This document shows, one piece after another, positions 15,210 to 23,603 of a stretch of DNA of 52,033 nt. The notes beneath the pieces are model-generated. The model had not been told where the DNA came from. It searched no databases and saw only the letters and a list, made by a program, of their open reading frames with translations. Each line of letters begins with the position of its first letter. Position 1 is the first letter of the stretch. The stretch is from positions 1 to 52,033 of the forward strand of contig NZ_KI271600.1 of the NCBI RefSeq assembly GCF_000469325.1, read 5' to 3'. A program made the position numbers and the translations under genes. This DNA is from Schleiferilactobacillus shenzhenensis LY-73. GTDB lineage: Bacteria; Bacillota; Bacilli; Lactobacillales; Lactobacillaceae.

Positions 15210-16265
15210 ATGGTAGATATCGATCATTTAGAATTCGGCTTGGAGACGTTCGGCGACATTGTGGCCAACGAGGACGGCAGCCTGCAGACAGCGGCGCAGT
15301 CCATCCGGCAGATCGTGAAGGAAGGCCAGTTGGCCGATGAATTGGGCGTCAGCGTGTTCGGCGTCGGCGAGCACCACCGCCCGGACTACAGTGTGTCCAG
15401 CCCGGAGACCGTCCTCGGTGCCCTAGCATCGGTGACCGACCAGATCAAGCTGGCCATCGCCGTCACGGTCCTCAGTTCCGACGATCCGGTGCGGGTCTAT
15501 GAGCGCTTCGCCACCTTGGATGCCCTCTCCAGCGGCCGCGCACAAGTCATGCTGGGCCGCGGTTCCTTCACGGAGTCCTTCCCCTTATTCGGCTACGACC
15601 TGACCGATTATGACGACCTATTCAATGAGAAACTGGCCCTCTACGACTTGCTGCGGCGAGAAAAGCCCGTCACCTGGTCCGGCAAGTTCCGCGCGTCATT
15701 GAAGGACCAAGACGTCTACCCCAAGACCGACCACGGCCGCTTGGAGACTTACATCGGCATCGGCGGCTCCCCAGAGTCCATCATTCGCTCTGTCAAAGTC
15801 GGCTACAAGGTGATCATCGCCATCATCGGCGGCCAGGCCATGCGCTTCAAGCCCTACATCGACTTGTACCACGCCGCCGCCCAACAGCTCCACCGACCGG
15901 AATATCCCATCGCTGTCCACTCTCACGGGTTCATTGCCGATGACGAAGACGAAGCGGTCGAGGTGGCCTTCAAGAACATCAAGGCCAACTTCGATCGCAT
16001 CGGTCTGACCCGGGGCTGGGCGCCCATGAGCCGGGAACAGTTCGACGGCGAGACTAAGGTGGGTTCCTTCTACGTTGGCACACCGGAACACGTCGCTCAA
16101 CGTATTGCCCGGACGATTGCCCAATTAGATCTGGGCCGATTTGACCTCGTCTACGGCGCCGGCAACCAGACCGCTGCCCAGCGCGAGCACATGATCGAGC
16201 TGTACGGCACGCAAGTCATCCCTCGGGTCAAGGAGATTCTAGCAGAAACGGCGGTGGCGAAATAA
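15210..16265 (+). CDS. LLM class flavin-dependent oxidoreductase
   Basis: A 351-residue TIM-barrel flavoprotein of the luciferase-like monooxygenase superfamily (FMN, reduced flavin and O2, or F420-type relatives). Family features: LEFGLETFGDI at the start, GVGEHHRPDYSVSSPETVLGA near residue 50, LDALSSGRAQVMLGRGSF and GIGGSPESI. It is cytoplasmic with a clear ribosome binding site (AGGAGG). It overlaps the next gene in TAATG, so the two are translationally coupled. Close relatives are common in lactobacilli but their substrates are unknown. The operator palindromes suggest induction by a small molecule or redox stress. Confidence 0.92.
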   Translation: MVDIDHLEFGLETFGDIVANEDGSLQTAAQSIRQIVKEGQLADELGVSVFGVGEHHRPDYSVSSPETVLGALASVTDQIKLAIAVTVLSSDDPVRVYERFATLDALSSGRAQVMLGRGSFTESFPLFGYDLTDYDDLFNEKLALYDLLRREKPVTWSGKFRASLKDQDVYPKTDHGRLETYIGIGGSPESIIRSVKVGYKVIIAIIGGQAMRFKPYIDLYHAAAQQLHRPEYPIAVHSHGFIADDEDEAVEVAFKNIKANFDRIGLTRGWAPMSREQFDGETKVGSFYVGTPEHVAQRIARTIAQLDLGRFDLVYGAGNQTAAQREHMIELYGTQVIPRVKEILAETAVAK

Positions 16266-16951
16266 TGGACATTCAAGAGATTAGAAATGTCGGGATTCTC
16301 GGAGCCGGCAAAGTCGGCATCGTCCTCGCCGGCTTGGCCCTCGATGCGGGCTACACCGTGCGGATTTCTGGCTCCGGTTCTGTTGAAAAAATCGCCCTCA
16401 CAATCAAGACGCTGGTCCCCGGGGCCATTGCCTCCGAGAACGCGGACGTAGTGGCTAACAGCGACATCGTCATCCTGGCCATTCCCCTCAGCCGTTACAA
16501 GAACATCGCTCCGGCCTTGCTCCAGGGCAAATTGGTCATCGATGCGATGAACTACTGGTGGGAAACCGACGGCATCCGGGAAGAAGTCCTGGATCCCAGC
16601 AGCACCTCCAGCGAACAAGTCCAGGCCTACTTCCATGGTGCCACGCTGGTGAAGACGTTCAACCACATGGGTTACCACAACCTCCAGGAGGAAGCTCGCT
16701 CCGCCGGCGACCCCAAGCGTAAGGCGTTGTTCGTCACCGGGAACGACCACGACGCGGTGGACACCGTTGCCTCCTTCGTTGACAGCATGGGCTTCGACAC
16801 CGTCGTTCACTACCGCCTCGCGGACGGTATCATGACCGAACCCGGCAGCCCGCTCTTCGGCGCCAGCCTGCGCCGCCCCGAACTCAAGGACATCATCGAC
16901 CACTTCGACCAGACCGAGTTTGGGCAGAAAATCGCCGCACAAACCCGCTAA
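16265..16951 (+). CDS. NAD(P)-binding reductase of the F420-dependent NADP reductase type
   Basis: A 228-residue protein with an N-terminal Rossmann fold (VGILGAGKVGIVLAGLALDAG, residues 8-28), SDIVILAIPL, and VKTFNHMGYHNL, the pattern of the F420-dependent NADP oxidoreductase/YrkI-like family. Lactobacilli lack F420, so its partner is more likely a flavin or a small metabolite. It starts inside the stop of the flavin oxidoreductase gene, so the two products probably work together, perhaps supplying reducing equivalents (inference). A strong terminator follows. Confidence 0.85.
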   Translation: MDIQEIRNVGILGAGKVGIVLAGLALDAGYTVRISGSGSVEKIALTIKTLVPGAIASENADVVANSDIVILAIPLSRYKNIAPALLQGKLVIDAMNYWWETDGIREEVLDPSSTSSEQVQAYFHGATLVKTFNHMGYHNLQEEARSAGDPKRKALFVTGNDHDAVDTVASFVDSMGFDTVVHYRLADGIMTEPGSPLFGASLRRPELKDIIDHFDQTEFGQKIAAQTR

Positions 16952-16962
16952 TCAATCCATGC

Positions 16963-17005
16963 AAAGAGGCCCCGCCGGTCAAATCACCGGCGGGACCTCT
17001 TTTTA
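16963..17005. terminator. Bidirectional terminator between convergent genes
   Basis: AAAGAGG-CCCGCCGGT pairs with ACCGGCGGG-CCTCTTT around a 5-nt loop, with A/T runs on both sides. It serves the plus-strand oxidoreductase pair and the minus-strand aldo/keto reductase. Confidence 0.9.
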
Positions 17006-17017
17006 TTGCTCCCGTTC

Positions 17018-17857
17018 TTATAGTTCTTCGTGTTCCCGCGGGTCCACGAACTGTTCTTCGTTGTCGTCCAGCGCCGTTATCGCCGCTACCTCAGCGTCGG
17101 TCAAGGCAAAGTCAAAAATGGCCAGGTTCTGCGCCTGCCGGCCTGTGTTCCGGGACAGTGGCAGCGGCAGGACGCCCAACTGGTACTCCCAGCGGAGAAT
17201 CACTTGCGCCGGGCTCTTCTGGTACTTCTCGGCCAACTGCTGAATCAGTGGTAGTGCCTGGACCGGTTTCGTCCGGCCGCCCTGGCCGCCCAGCGGGCTC
17301 CATGCTTCGGTGATGATGCCGTGCTCTGCGTCGTACTGGCGCAAAGCGGCCTGACTGTGCAGCGGGTGCAGTTCAATCTGGTTGATGGCGGGCAAGACGC
17401 CCGTTTCTTTCTCCAACCGGTCCAAGTGCTCTGGGAGAAAGTTGCTGACGCCGATGCTCCGGACCAACCCAAAGCGCTGGGCATCGATCAAGGCCTGCCA
17501 GGCTTCGACGTACAGGTCCCGCTGGGGATTGGGCCAATGGATGAGATAAATATCGAAGTAATCGAGCCCCGCCCGGTACAAGGATTCTTGAATCGTGGCG
17601 ATGGCGTGATCGTGGTAGCGGCCGGGCAGCTTCGAGGACACCAAGACGTCGGCCCGGGGCAGTCCGGAGCGCTTCACGGCTAGGCCAACGGTGCCTTCAT
17701 TTTCGTAATTATAGGCTGTATCCAGCAACCGGTAGCCTTGGGCCAGTGCGCTGGTCATCGCCTGCACACCGGCGGCGCCGCGGATACCCGCGGTACCGAA
17801 ACCGACAGCCGGCACCGCGAGCCCGTCGCGGAGCGTGATAGTGGGAATGTGAGACAT
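17018..17857 (-). CDS. Aldo/keto reductase
   Basis: A 279-residue cytoplasmic (alpha/beta)8 barrel that reduces aldehydes or ketones with NAD(P)H. The tetrad is intact: Asp and Tyr in LLDTAYNYENEG, Lys in VSSKLPG, His in IYLIHWPNP. GVSNFLPEHL and INQIELHP are also typical. The usual cofactor-loop motif I-P-K-S, whose Lys and Ser contact the NADPH phosphate, reads LPLSRNTGRQ here, so the lysine is missing and cofactor preference may have shifted. AGAAGG lies 6 nt before the ATG. It stands alone, between two terminators. Confidence 0.92.
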   Translation of the reverse strand: MSHIPTITLRDGLAVPAVGFGTAGIRGAAGVQAMTSALAQGYRLLDTAYNYENEGTVGLAVKRSGLPRADVLVSSKLPGRYHDHAIATIQESLYRAGLDYFDIYLIHWPNPQRDLYVEAWQALIDAQRFGLVRSIGVSNFLPEHLDRLEKETGVLPAINQIELHPLHSQAALRQYDAEHGIITEAWSPLGGQGGRTKPVQALPLIQQLAEKYQKSPAQVILRWEYQLGVLPLPLSRNTGRQAQNLAIFDFALTDAEVAAITALDDNEEQFVDPREHEEL

Positions 17858-17948
17858 GGAAAAACCTTCTTTCTGTCAGCAGCTGTCCAATGACAGCCTT
17901 TTCTTGTTGTTCCCACCGTAGCACAACCGGCCCGCTTAACGCCAGCAA

Positions 17949-17974
17949 AAAAGCACAGCCGCAGCCGTGCTTTT
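17949..17974 (-). terminator. Terminator of the 80-aa gene/GPH symporter operon
   Basis: AAAAGCAC pairs with GTGCTTTT around a GC-rich 10-nt loop, followed on the minus strand by six T residues. It lies nine bases past the symporter stop. Confidence 0.75.
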
Positions 17975-17982
17975 CTCACTGA

Positions 17983-19407
17983 TTAATTCCCTTGCTGCTC
18001 CGCACTGAGCTTGGCTTGCAGGGCGTTGACGATCTCTTGGTGCTTCTTCTCGGTCAGCTTGACCTTGGCCAGGTAGATGAAGGCAGAAACGACTAGAAGA
18101 ATCATCGGGGCGAAGAACATGAAGCCCTTGAACTTCAGCAGCTGGGCGGGCGCGATGCTGCTGGGCTTGGCGTTGCCGACCATGCCGGAATTGACGGCGG
18201 CCAGGATCACCAGACCATTCGCCAGCGCGCCGGCCAGCTTGTCGATCAGCGGCCGCACGGAGAGGGTGACGGACTCGTTGCGGGTGCCGTTCTTCCACTG
18301 CCCGTACTCCACGCTGTCGGTAATCGTCATCAGCGCCGCCAGGAAGATCATCGGGTACGGGAAGAAGAAGATACCGACCGCAATGTAGACCAGCATCAGG
18401 TTGGTCCCAGCGACGAGGAACATCGTGTAGCCGATGAGCATCAAGCAGATACCGCCCACATAGATGGCCTTGCGCTTGATCAGCAGCTCAATACTCGGGA
18501 ACAGCACGACGGAGATGATGCCGAGGACCGTGGTAATGACCCCAATCATGAAGAACTTGTCCGTCCGGCCCAACACATATTGGAAGTAATAGGCCAGCAG
18601 GGAATTCGTCACGACATAACTCAAGGCGAACAAGAAGTAAGAAAGGCCCTGCCACATCAGCTGGTCATTCTCGCCGATGGCCCGGAAGACGTCCTTCACA
18701 TGGGTCTTCTTAGTCTCGGACCGGATTAGGCTGTCTTTCTCCTTCGTGGAAACAGCCGTAAAGATGGCGCCGGCCACCGCGACAATGCCGATGACGATGG
18801 CGAACCCGAACCAGCCGCTCTGGGTCTTGGCGCTGCCGTGGGTGCCAGAGAAGAGCTGGGAGAAGAAGATGATGACCGGGAAAATGATCATCGGCACGCC
18901 CTGGGCACCAATCGTGGAGCCGAAGCGGCCCACCGTGCCAAAGAGCGACCGGGTCTTCGAGCTGGTGCTCAGTGCCGGCAGCAGAGACCAGAAAGCGATG
19001 TCATTGAAGGAAAAGAAGATATCCAGGATGACGAAGGCAATACCGAAGAGAATTAAGTAAACGGTGGGCGCGTTGTAAGCCAAGCCGCCGAAGTCGGTGA
19101 AGATAAGCGCTAACATCAAGGCGCTCACGATGGCCCCGCCGACGATCCAAGGCTTGAACTTACCCCAGCGGGTCTTGGTGTTGTCCACTACCCCGCCGAT
19201 CAAGGGATCACAGAACACTTCGAGAATGCGGATACCCATAATCAGGACCGTGACGGAGGTAATCATGCGCTGGTTGAAGCTATTGTTGCTGGTGGTGAAC
19301 AGTTGACTGGTCACGAACAGGGTCAAATATGTACTGAGGGTGGCATAAAACGCATCGTGGCCAAGGGCGCCGGAGGCGTAGGCCGTGTATTCCTTTAAGT
19401 GCTTCAC
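17983..19407 (-). CDS. GPH family sugar:cation symporter
   Basis: A 474-residue membrane protein with twelve predicted helices, of the glycoside-pentoside-hexuronide:cation symporter family. The family signature DPLIGGVVDNTKTRWGKFKPW lies around residues 68-88, and DSVEYGQWKNGTRNES in the later loop. There is no C-terminal EIIA domain, unlike LacS. The start is GTG at 19407 with AAAGGA about 10 nt upstream. It is the second gene of a two-gene operon after an 80-aa protein. The operator-like motif before the operon also occurs before the GH2 gene, so the cargo is probably a sugar from the same uronide/galactoside regulon (inference). Confidence 0.9.
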   Translation of the reverse strand: MKHLKEYTAYASGALGHDAFYATLSTYLTLFVTSQLFTTSNNSFNQRMITSVTVLIMGIRILEVFCDPLIGGVVDNTKTRWGKFKPWIVGGAIVSALMLALIFTDFGGLAYNAPTVYLILFGIAFVILDIFFSFNDIAFWSLLPALSTSSKTRSLFGTVGRFGSTIGAQGVPMIIFPVIIFFSQLFSGTHGSAKTQSGWFGFAIVIGIVAVAGAIFTAVSTKEKDSLIRSETKKTHVKDVFRAIGENDQLMWQGLSYFLFALSYVVTNSLLAYYFQYVLGRTDKFFMIGVITTVLGIISVVLFPSIELLIKRKAIYVGGICLMLIGYTMFLVAGTNLMLVYIAVGIFFFPYPMIFLAALMTITDSVEYGQWKNGTRNESVTLSVRPLIDKLAGALANGLVILAAVNSGMVGNAKPSSIAPAQLLKFKGFMFFAPMILLVVSAFIYLAKVKLTEKKHQEIVNALQAKLSAEQQGN

Positions 19408-19431
19408 AAAGTAGCCGTCCTTTCTTGCCGA

Positions 19432-19674
19432 TTACAGGTAGCGGTGCTCGATGATCTTCTGGAGGATCTGGTTGCGCTGCTCGGATTTCGCGACGTCGAA
19501 ACGGGTCTCTTCCAAGTCATTGAAGTCTTGGATGAGGAGGCGGGCTTCGAGGTAAAGCAGGAGCTGGCGTTTAATATAATGCTTCTCGTCTTCGCCGTCC
19601 TTCATCGGGTTGGCCGCAATCAGCGACCGGGCAAAGTCATTCGCGTCGAGGATGATCTTTTCGTCTTTACTCAT
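19432..19674 (-). CDS. Small uncharacterised protein, first gene of the GPH symporter operon
   Basis: An 80-residue, charged, probably helical soluble protein (DEKHYIKRQLLLYLEARLLIQDF, EQRNQILQKIIEHRYL) with no family I recognise. ATG at 19674 with AAAGGGG about 11 nt upstream; 24 bp separate it from the symporter start. The ribosome binding site is partly covered by one of two TTTAGTAAA repeats, so a protein bound there would also block translation start or early transcription. Confidence 0.7.
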   Translation of the reverse strand: MSKDEKIILDANDFARSLIAANPMKDGEDEKHYIKRQLLLYLEARLLIQDFNDLEETRFDVAKSEQRNQILQKIIEHRYL

Positions 19675-19689
19675 GTGTCAGGGTACCCC

Positions 19690-19732
19690 TTTACTAAATT
19701 CCGCGACATTTTTACTAAAACACAGTGTAACA
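19690..19732 (-). promoter_or_regulatory. Extended -10 promoter with two TTTAGTAAA repeats 21 bp apart
   Basis: On the minus strand TTTAGTAAA occurs at 19711-19719 and 19690-19698, in the same orientation and exactly 21 bp apart (two helical turns). An extended -10, TGTTACACT (19724-19732), lies just upstream, so the repeats fall downstream of the start site, a repressor position. The first copy belongs to a 14-base sequence repeated at 3858-3871. Confidence 0.55.
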
Positions 19733-20135
19733 CCATTTTTGTCCGTTGTGTTGGTGGGATTTGTCCAGATCTGTGGACATATGCTTCAGTTAATTTTAAA
19801 AAAAGGAGTGGGGCAAAGCGTCTTCCTGCATACCGTACCAAAGTTCCGACAAAATGGGCTGGAACCTGGTAGGCACGGCTTCTTCCACCGATGACTTCTC
19901 CACCGCTTTCAACGCGTTAGTGCTCGTATATTGACAATTAGGTTTCTATGCTTAGTTTTGCTTATTTCAAACCGTAAATAATTCGAAGTAAAATATGTAT
20001 TTTTTATGAACATATCGGCCGGTTTGTGAACATTATTCGTATAAATAACGAAGAGAGAACTAGGAATCCGTTTAAAATCCGTAATACTGGCTCTCCACCA
20101 TGGATAAATAACACTCCCAAGCTTAAATCTACCGT
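19733..20135. other. AT-rich intergenic stretch with small repeats
   Basis: No convincing gene. It holds a perfect inverted repeat TGTCCA-N6-TGGACA (19762-19779), and TGAACAT twice in the same direction 20 bp apart (20007-20013, 20027-20033) just before a TATAAA (20040-20045). The latter could be an activator-type promoter giving a long leader for the peptide gene at 20196. Confidence 0.4.
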
Positions 20136-20164
20136 TTGACCGATCAGTTTTTTCTTGTTATTGT
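20136..20164 (+). promoter_or_regulatory. Promoter of the small exported peptide gene
   Basis: TTGACC (20136-20141), 17-bp spacer, TATTGT (20159-20164). This places the transcript start near 20171 and supports translation from 20196 rather than an upstream ATG. Confidence 0.65.
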
Positions 20165-20195
20165 GAAACCGGTTAAGAAAAGTAAAGGAAGCGAT

Positions 20196-20432
20196 ATGAT
20201 GAAACGTTTTACAGCGTTAGCAACGACCATTTCTTCAGCATTTGTCATCGGCGGCAGTGTGGGCATTTCTCTCACCGCAACCACAGTAAAAAGTTTCAGT
20301 ACTTTGGCGGCCGACGCGTGGGGATACTTCACCGCCTCCCGAGGGATCTGGCTGCAAATGACGGGCCATGTTGTCCACGGAAAAAAAGGCGTAACGGTTT
20401 ACTATGCTTCCTATAGCTACGGATATCAATAA
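20196..20432 (+). CDS. Small exported peptide, possibly bacteriocin-like
   Basis: 78 residues. MMKRF is followed by a long hydrophobic, alanine/threonine/glycine-rich stretch that resembles a signal peptide or membrane anchor (about residues 6-30), then a short aromatic-rich mature part (DAWGYFTASRGIWLQ, YYASYSYGYQ). AAAGGAAG lies about 7 nt before the ATG. The composition (Trp, Tyr, Gly, a few basic residues) and a small membrane protein directly after it fit a bacteriocin-immunity pair, but no bacteriocin family motif is certain. The tail only loosely resembles lactococcin 972. Function not established. Confidence 0.6.
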   Translation: MMKRFTALATTISSAFVIGGSVGISLTATTVKSFSTLAADAWGYFTASRGIWLQMTGHVVHGKKGVTVYYASYSYGYQ

Positions 20433-20436
20433 ATCT

Positions 20437-20667
20437 ATGCAAAGTAATCCAGGAACACGCAACGACGGGAAATTTCACAGAAGTGACGTTGTCCAAATCA
20501 TTATTGTCTGCATTTTCGCAGCAGTATCGGAATGGTTTCGTAACTTTTTTCCCTTTCTGGATGACTGGGTCTTCTATTTACTGTGGGCCGTTTTAGCACT
20601 TCTTGTGGCAGCAGCAGTAAATCACGCTTTAAACAGTCACCGTGATAGGCACAAGCAGACAAAGTAG
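20437..20667 (+). CDS. Small two-helix membrane protein after the exported peptide
   Basis: About 76 residues from the ATG at 20437: a short polar N-terminus, two hydrophobic helices (VVQIIIVCIFAAVSEWF and WVFYLLWAVLALLVAAAV), then a basic tail (HRDRHKQTK). It starts 4 bp after the peptide stop and lacks a clear ribosome binding site, so it may be read by coupling. An in-frame ATG at 20404 would overlap the peptide gene. Size and layout fit an immunity protein, but no homolog is recognised. Confidence 0.55.
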   Translation: MQSNPGTRNDGKFHRSDVVQIIIVCIFAAVSEWFRNFFPFLDDWVFYLLWAVLALLVAAAVNHALNSHRDRHKQTK

Positions 20668-20810
20668 GTCACGGCAGAAAAACTTTCTCGTCAGAATTGT
20701 AAACGCTCTGTGGCGTATTTGTTGCACCACGTGCCGGCATCCACTGCGCAAAGGGGTGAGGACACCCCCGCCATTCTTGTCACACTGAGCACCAACACGT
20801 CGTAAACGGA

Positions 20811-20860
20811 AGAAAAAATGGCCAAGTGCGAAAATCACGTCGATTTTCGCACTTGGCCAT
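20811..20860 (-). terminator. Terminator of the araA-araB-GH43 operon
   Basis: A perfect 19-bp stem (20818-20836 with 20842-20860) around ACGTC, followed on the minus strand by a run of six T residues (20813-20818). It lies 72 bp past the GH43 stop. The rest of 20668-20931 holds no gene I can support. Confidence 0.9.
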
Positions 20861-20931
20861 CGTTTTCCATGGGAAATTGCCGCGTTCCTATTTCGGTTGA
20901 GCCCTCATCCGCCGGGCTGCAGAACACACGA

Positions 20932-21846
20932 TTACAGTTTTTCCAACCGTGCATACTCCTCAGCCGTCACGGCCATCACGGCGCCGTGGCGTTTCTTCAA
21001 CTGACCGAAGTCATAATCGGGGGCGACGGACCAATCGGCCGGGTCTGTGCTGGTCAAGTCCTTCGTAAGCAGGGGCAGGTAGCCCTTACCGGCGGCGAAC
21101 TGATCGACGTAGACGCACCAAGCATCCTCGAGATGAGCGAATTCCGGTCCTTCCACCGTGTCGCCGTGGATGCCCAGGTCCAAGTCCTGCAGGCTGGTCA
21201 AATACTGCCAGTGGTCGTGCAGGTTCTCCGCTTTCTCCAGCGTGATCCGGCCATCGTCCCGGGAGGCCCGGACGAAGCGGTCGCCGGTGCGGACAACGGA
21301 CGTGTCGATGATGCCCTTGTCCGGCCCGCGGTCGATGAAGGTGTCGGCAGTGGAGAAGTGGATGAAGTCATCCGTATAGCTGCCCAGGATGACCGTCCGG
21401 CCGCCCGGTGTGACCGGGGAGGACCAGAAGACGAAGTAGCTTTCGCGCTGGGGGTCCCAGACAGTCTCCGGCGCCCAGGCGCACCCCGTGCCGGCGGGAA
21501 CCACTTGAATATTGCGGGCGGCAGTCCAGTGGATCAGGTCGTCGGAGTCCCACAGAATCAGGTCGCTGCTGCCGTCGGTGGTGGCTTTGGTGTGCGACCA
21601 GCCGCCGCGGTGGTAAATGGACAAATCCGTGGCGAGGATCGTGAAGCGGCCGTCGCGCCGGCGAATGATGAAGGGATCGCGGACGCCTTTCTCACCGACA
21701 TCAGAAGTCAGGATGGGCTGCTGCTGGTGCAAATCGTGCCAGTGAAGGCCATCCGGGCTGAGGGCGAAGTAGATCTGTTCGTCGCTGGCGTGTTCCTCAG
21801 TGCCAGTGAAGTGGACAAACAAGTAGCCGCCTTGTGCTGCCGTCAT
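20932..21846 (-). CDS. GH43 glycosidase, third gene of the ara operon
   Basis: A 304-residue cytoplasmic GH43-type beta-propeller. GVRDPFIIRR carries the catalytic base Asp, and DTVEGPEFA the likely general acid Glu. CAWAPETVWDP is a typical blade motif. It probably frees L-arabinose from short arabino-oligosaccharides, feeding AraA and AraB encoded just upstream. Its ATG overlaps the araB stop (ATGA), so it is translationally coupled. It stands where many lactobacilli have araD. The operon ends at the hairpin at 20811-20860. Confidence 0.87.
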   Translation of the reverse strand: MTAAQGGYLFVHFTGTEEHASDEQIYFALSPDGLHWHDLHQQQPILTSDVGEKGVRDPFIIRRRDGRFTILATDLSIYHRGGWSHTKATTDGSSDLILWDSDDLIHWTAARNIQVVPAGTGCAWAPETVWDPQRESYFVFWSSPVTPGGRTVILGSYTDDFIHFSTADTFIDRGPDKGIIDTSVVRTGDRFVRASRDDGRITLEKAENLHDHWQYLTSLQDLDLGIHGDTVEGPEFAHLEDAWCVYVDQFAAGKGYLPLLTKDLTSTDPADWSVAPDYDFGQLKKRHGAVMAVTAEEYARLEKL

Positions 21847-23474
21847 TCTGTCACCTTCTTCGCGGGCTGGTAATCAGCGATGTCCTGGCCAGCTTGGACG
21901 GCGACGGGCAGGGCCTTCTGGTAGGCGGCGATGTAGTCGTCGTAGCCCTTGACCGCAACGGGCGCTGGGTTCAGCGTGCTGCTCTCCGGGTGAACGAAGA
22001 CCCGGTTATCCAAGTAATCCGCCAGATTCTCGTGGGCGTCATTGTTCAGCGCATACTGCGCCAAGACGGCCATGCCCCACGGCCCGCCTTCACCAGCGTT
22101 GGCCATCACCGTAATGGGAATGTTCAATGCGTCAGCGAGGACTTGCTGAGCAATCTTCGGCGTGCGGAAGATGCCGCCTTGGGCGATCATCGCGTCCGTG
22201 TTGATGTGCTCTTTCTTCGTTAGAATATCCATCCCAATCTTCAACGGGGCGAAGGCAGAATAGAGCTGGGCCTTGATGAAGTTGGCCAGCGTGAAGTGGG
22301 AATTGGGGGTGCGCACGAACAGCGGCCGGCCCTCTTGGATGTTGGTGATATTCTCTCCGGAGACGTTACTGAAGTTGAGCACGCCGCCGCAGTCTGGATC
22401 GCCCTGGGTGGATTCGTTGAACAACGCCTTGTACAGCGCGTCCGGGGCCAGGTTCTGACCGGTCGCCTTGGCGAATTCTGCGAAGAGGCCGACCCAGGCG
22501 TTGATGTCGGAGGTGCAGTTATTGGTGTGCACCATCGCCACCGGCGCCCCGTCCGGCGTGGTCACCAGGTCAATGTCCCGGTGCACTTCATGCAGCGGCT
22601 TGTCCAGAACGACCATGGCGAAGGCCGAGGTCCCGGCAGAAATGTTCCCGGTCCGCTTGCGCACCGCGTTGGTGGCCGTCATGCCGGTGCCGGCGTCGCC
22701 TTCCGGCGGTACCAGGAGCGCGCCCTCTTGCAGCGTGCCGGTGGGATCCAGCAGCTTGGCGCCGTCATCCGTCAGCATGCCGGCTTTCTCTCCAGCCAGC
22801 AAGGCCTTGGGGAAGAGGTTGCGGATCTTAATATTGTGGCCCAGGACGCCGGTATAACTCTCGAACTGGGTAATCATCTTGGCGTTGTAATCGTGGGTCT
22901 TCTCGTCGATGGGGAACATGCCGGAAGCATCACCGACCCCGATGACTTTCTCCCCGCACAAGCGCCAGGTAACGTAGCCCGCCAGTGTGGTCATGAAGGC
23001 CAGAGAATCAACGTGCTTCTCCTGGTTCAGGATGGCCTGATACAGGTGGGCGATGCTCCAGCGCTGGGGAATGTTGAAGTTGAACAGCTTCGTCAGCTGC
23101 TCGGCCGCTTCCCCGGTGATGTTGTTGCGCCACGTGCGGAACGGCACCAGCTGCTTGTCGTTCTTATCGAAGGCCAGGTAGCCGTGCATCATGGCGCTGA
23201 CGCCGATCGCCCCGATCTGGCTGACCGACACGCCGTACTTGGTGCGAATCGTGTTGGTCAGTTCAGTGTAGGCCGACTGCAGACCCTGCCAGACTTCTTC
23301 CAAGGGATACGTCCAGATCCCGTCGACGAACTTGTTCTCCCAGTTGAAGCTGCCGCTGGCGATGGTCTCGAAGTGACTGTCGATGAGGACCGCCTTGATC
23401 CGGGTGGACCCCAGCTCGATCCCCAGCGCCGTTTCGCCGGCTTGGATTTCTTGCTTGATGGATGCTGTGCTCAT
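21843..23474 (-). CDS. araB: Ribulokinase (FGGY family)
   Basis: Phosphorylates L-ribulose to L-ribulose 5-phosphate. 543 residues, matching the lactobacillus AraB type. GIELGSTRIKAVLID (18-32) is the N-terminal ATP-binding motif of the FGGY/actin fold. GVSAMMHGYLAFD, GVGDASGMFPID, and MANAGEGGPWGMAVLAQYA near the C-terminus are family features. ATG at 23474 with AAAGGAG 7 nt upstream. It follows araA after 129 bp that contain a hairpin, and overlaps the GH43 start. A xylulokinase-like role is less likely given the araA neighbour. Confidence 0.93.
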   Translation of the reverse strand: MSTASIKQEIQAGETALGIELGSTRIKAVLIDSHFETIASGSFNWENKFVDGIWTYPLEEVWQGLQSAYTELTNTIRTKYGVSVSQIGAIGVSAMMHGYLAFDKNDKQLVPFRTWRNNITGEAAEQLTKLFNFNIPQRWSIAHLYQAILNQEKHVDSLAFMTTLAGYVTWRLCGEKVIGVGDASGMFPIDEKTHDYNAKMITQFESYTGVLGHNIKIRNLFPKALLAGEKAGMLTDDGAKLLDPTGTLQEGALLVPPEGDAGTGMTATNAVRKRTGNISAGTSAFAMVVLDKPLHEVHRDIDLVTTPDGAPVAMVHTNNCTSDINAWVGLFAEFAKATGQNLAPDALYKALFNESTQGDPDCGGVLNFSNVSGENITNIQEGRPLFVRTPNSHFTLANFIKAQLYSAFAPLKIGMDILTKKEHINTDAMIAQGGIFRTPKIAQQVLADALNIPITVMANAGEGGPWGMAVLAQYALNNDAHENLADYLDNRVFVHPESSTLNPAPVAVKGYDDYIAAYQKALPVAVQAGQDIADYQPAKKVTE

Positions 23475-23527
23475 TGTTTTTGCTCCTTTAAATATGCTGC
23501 GGACAGAAAGGCGATTTCTTCAACAAA

Positions 23528-23571
23528 CAGCCGGTCAACGTCCACCCAGATGGATGAATCATCGGCCGGCT
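23528..23571 (-). other. Intercistronic hairpin between araA and araB
   Basis: On the minus strand CAGCCGG pairs with CCGGCTG around a second small stem (TCCA/TGGA), followed by TTTGTTG. The T-run is weak, so it may be a partial terminator or a processing or stability element giving more araA than araB product. Confidence 0.5.
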
Positions 23572-23603
23572 GCGTCATGCCATTCCGCTAGCGCGGACTA
23601 TGT

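Noticed and set aside
20196-20432. Lactococcin 972 family assignment of the small exported peptide
   Set aside because: Only a loose aromatic-tail resemblance; the conserved GGTW and HSS-type motifs of that family are missing.
20698-20712. CRE-like TGTAAACGCTCTGT in the gap near 20.7 kb
   Set aside because: Two mismatches in the conserved end and no promoter or gene start beside it.
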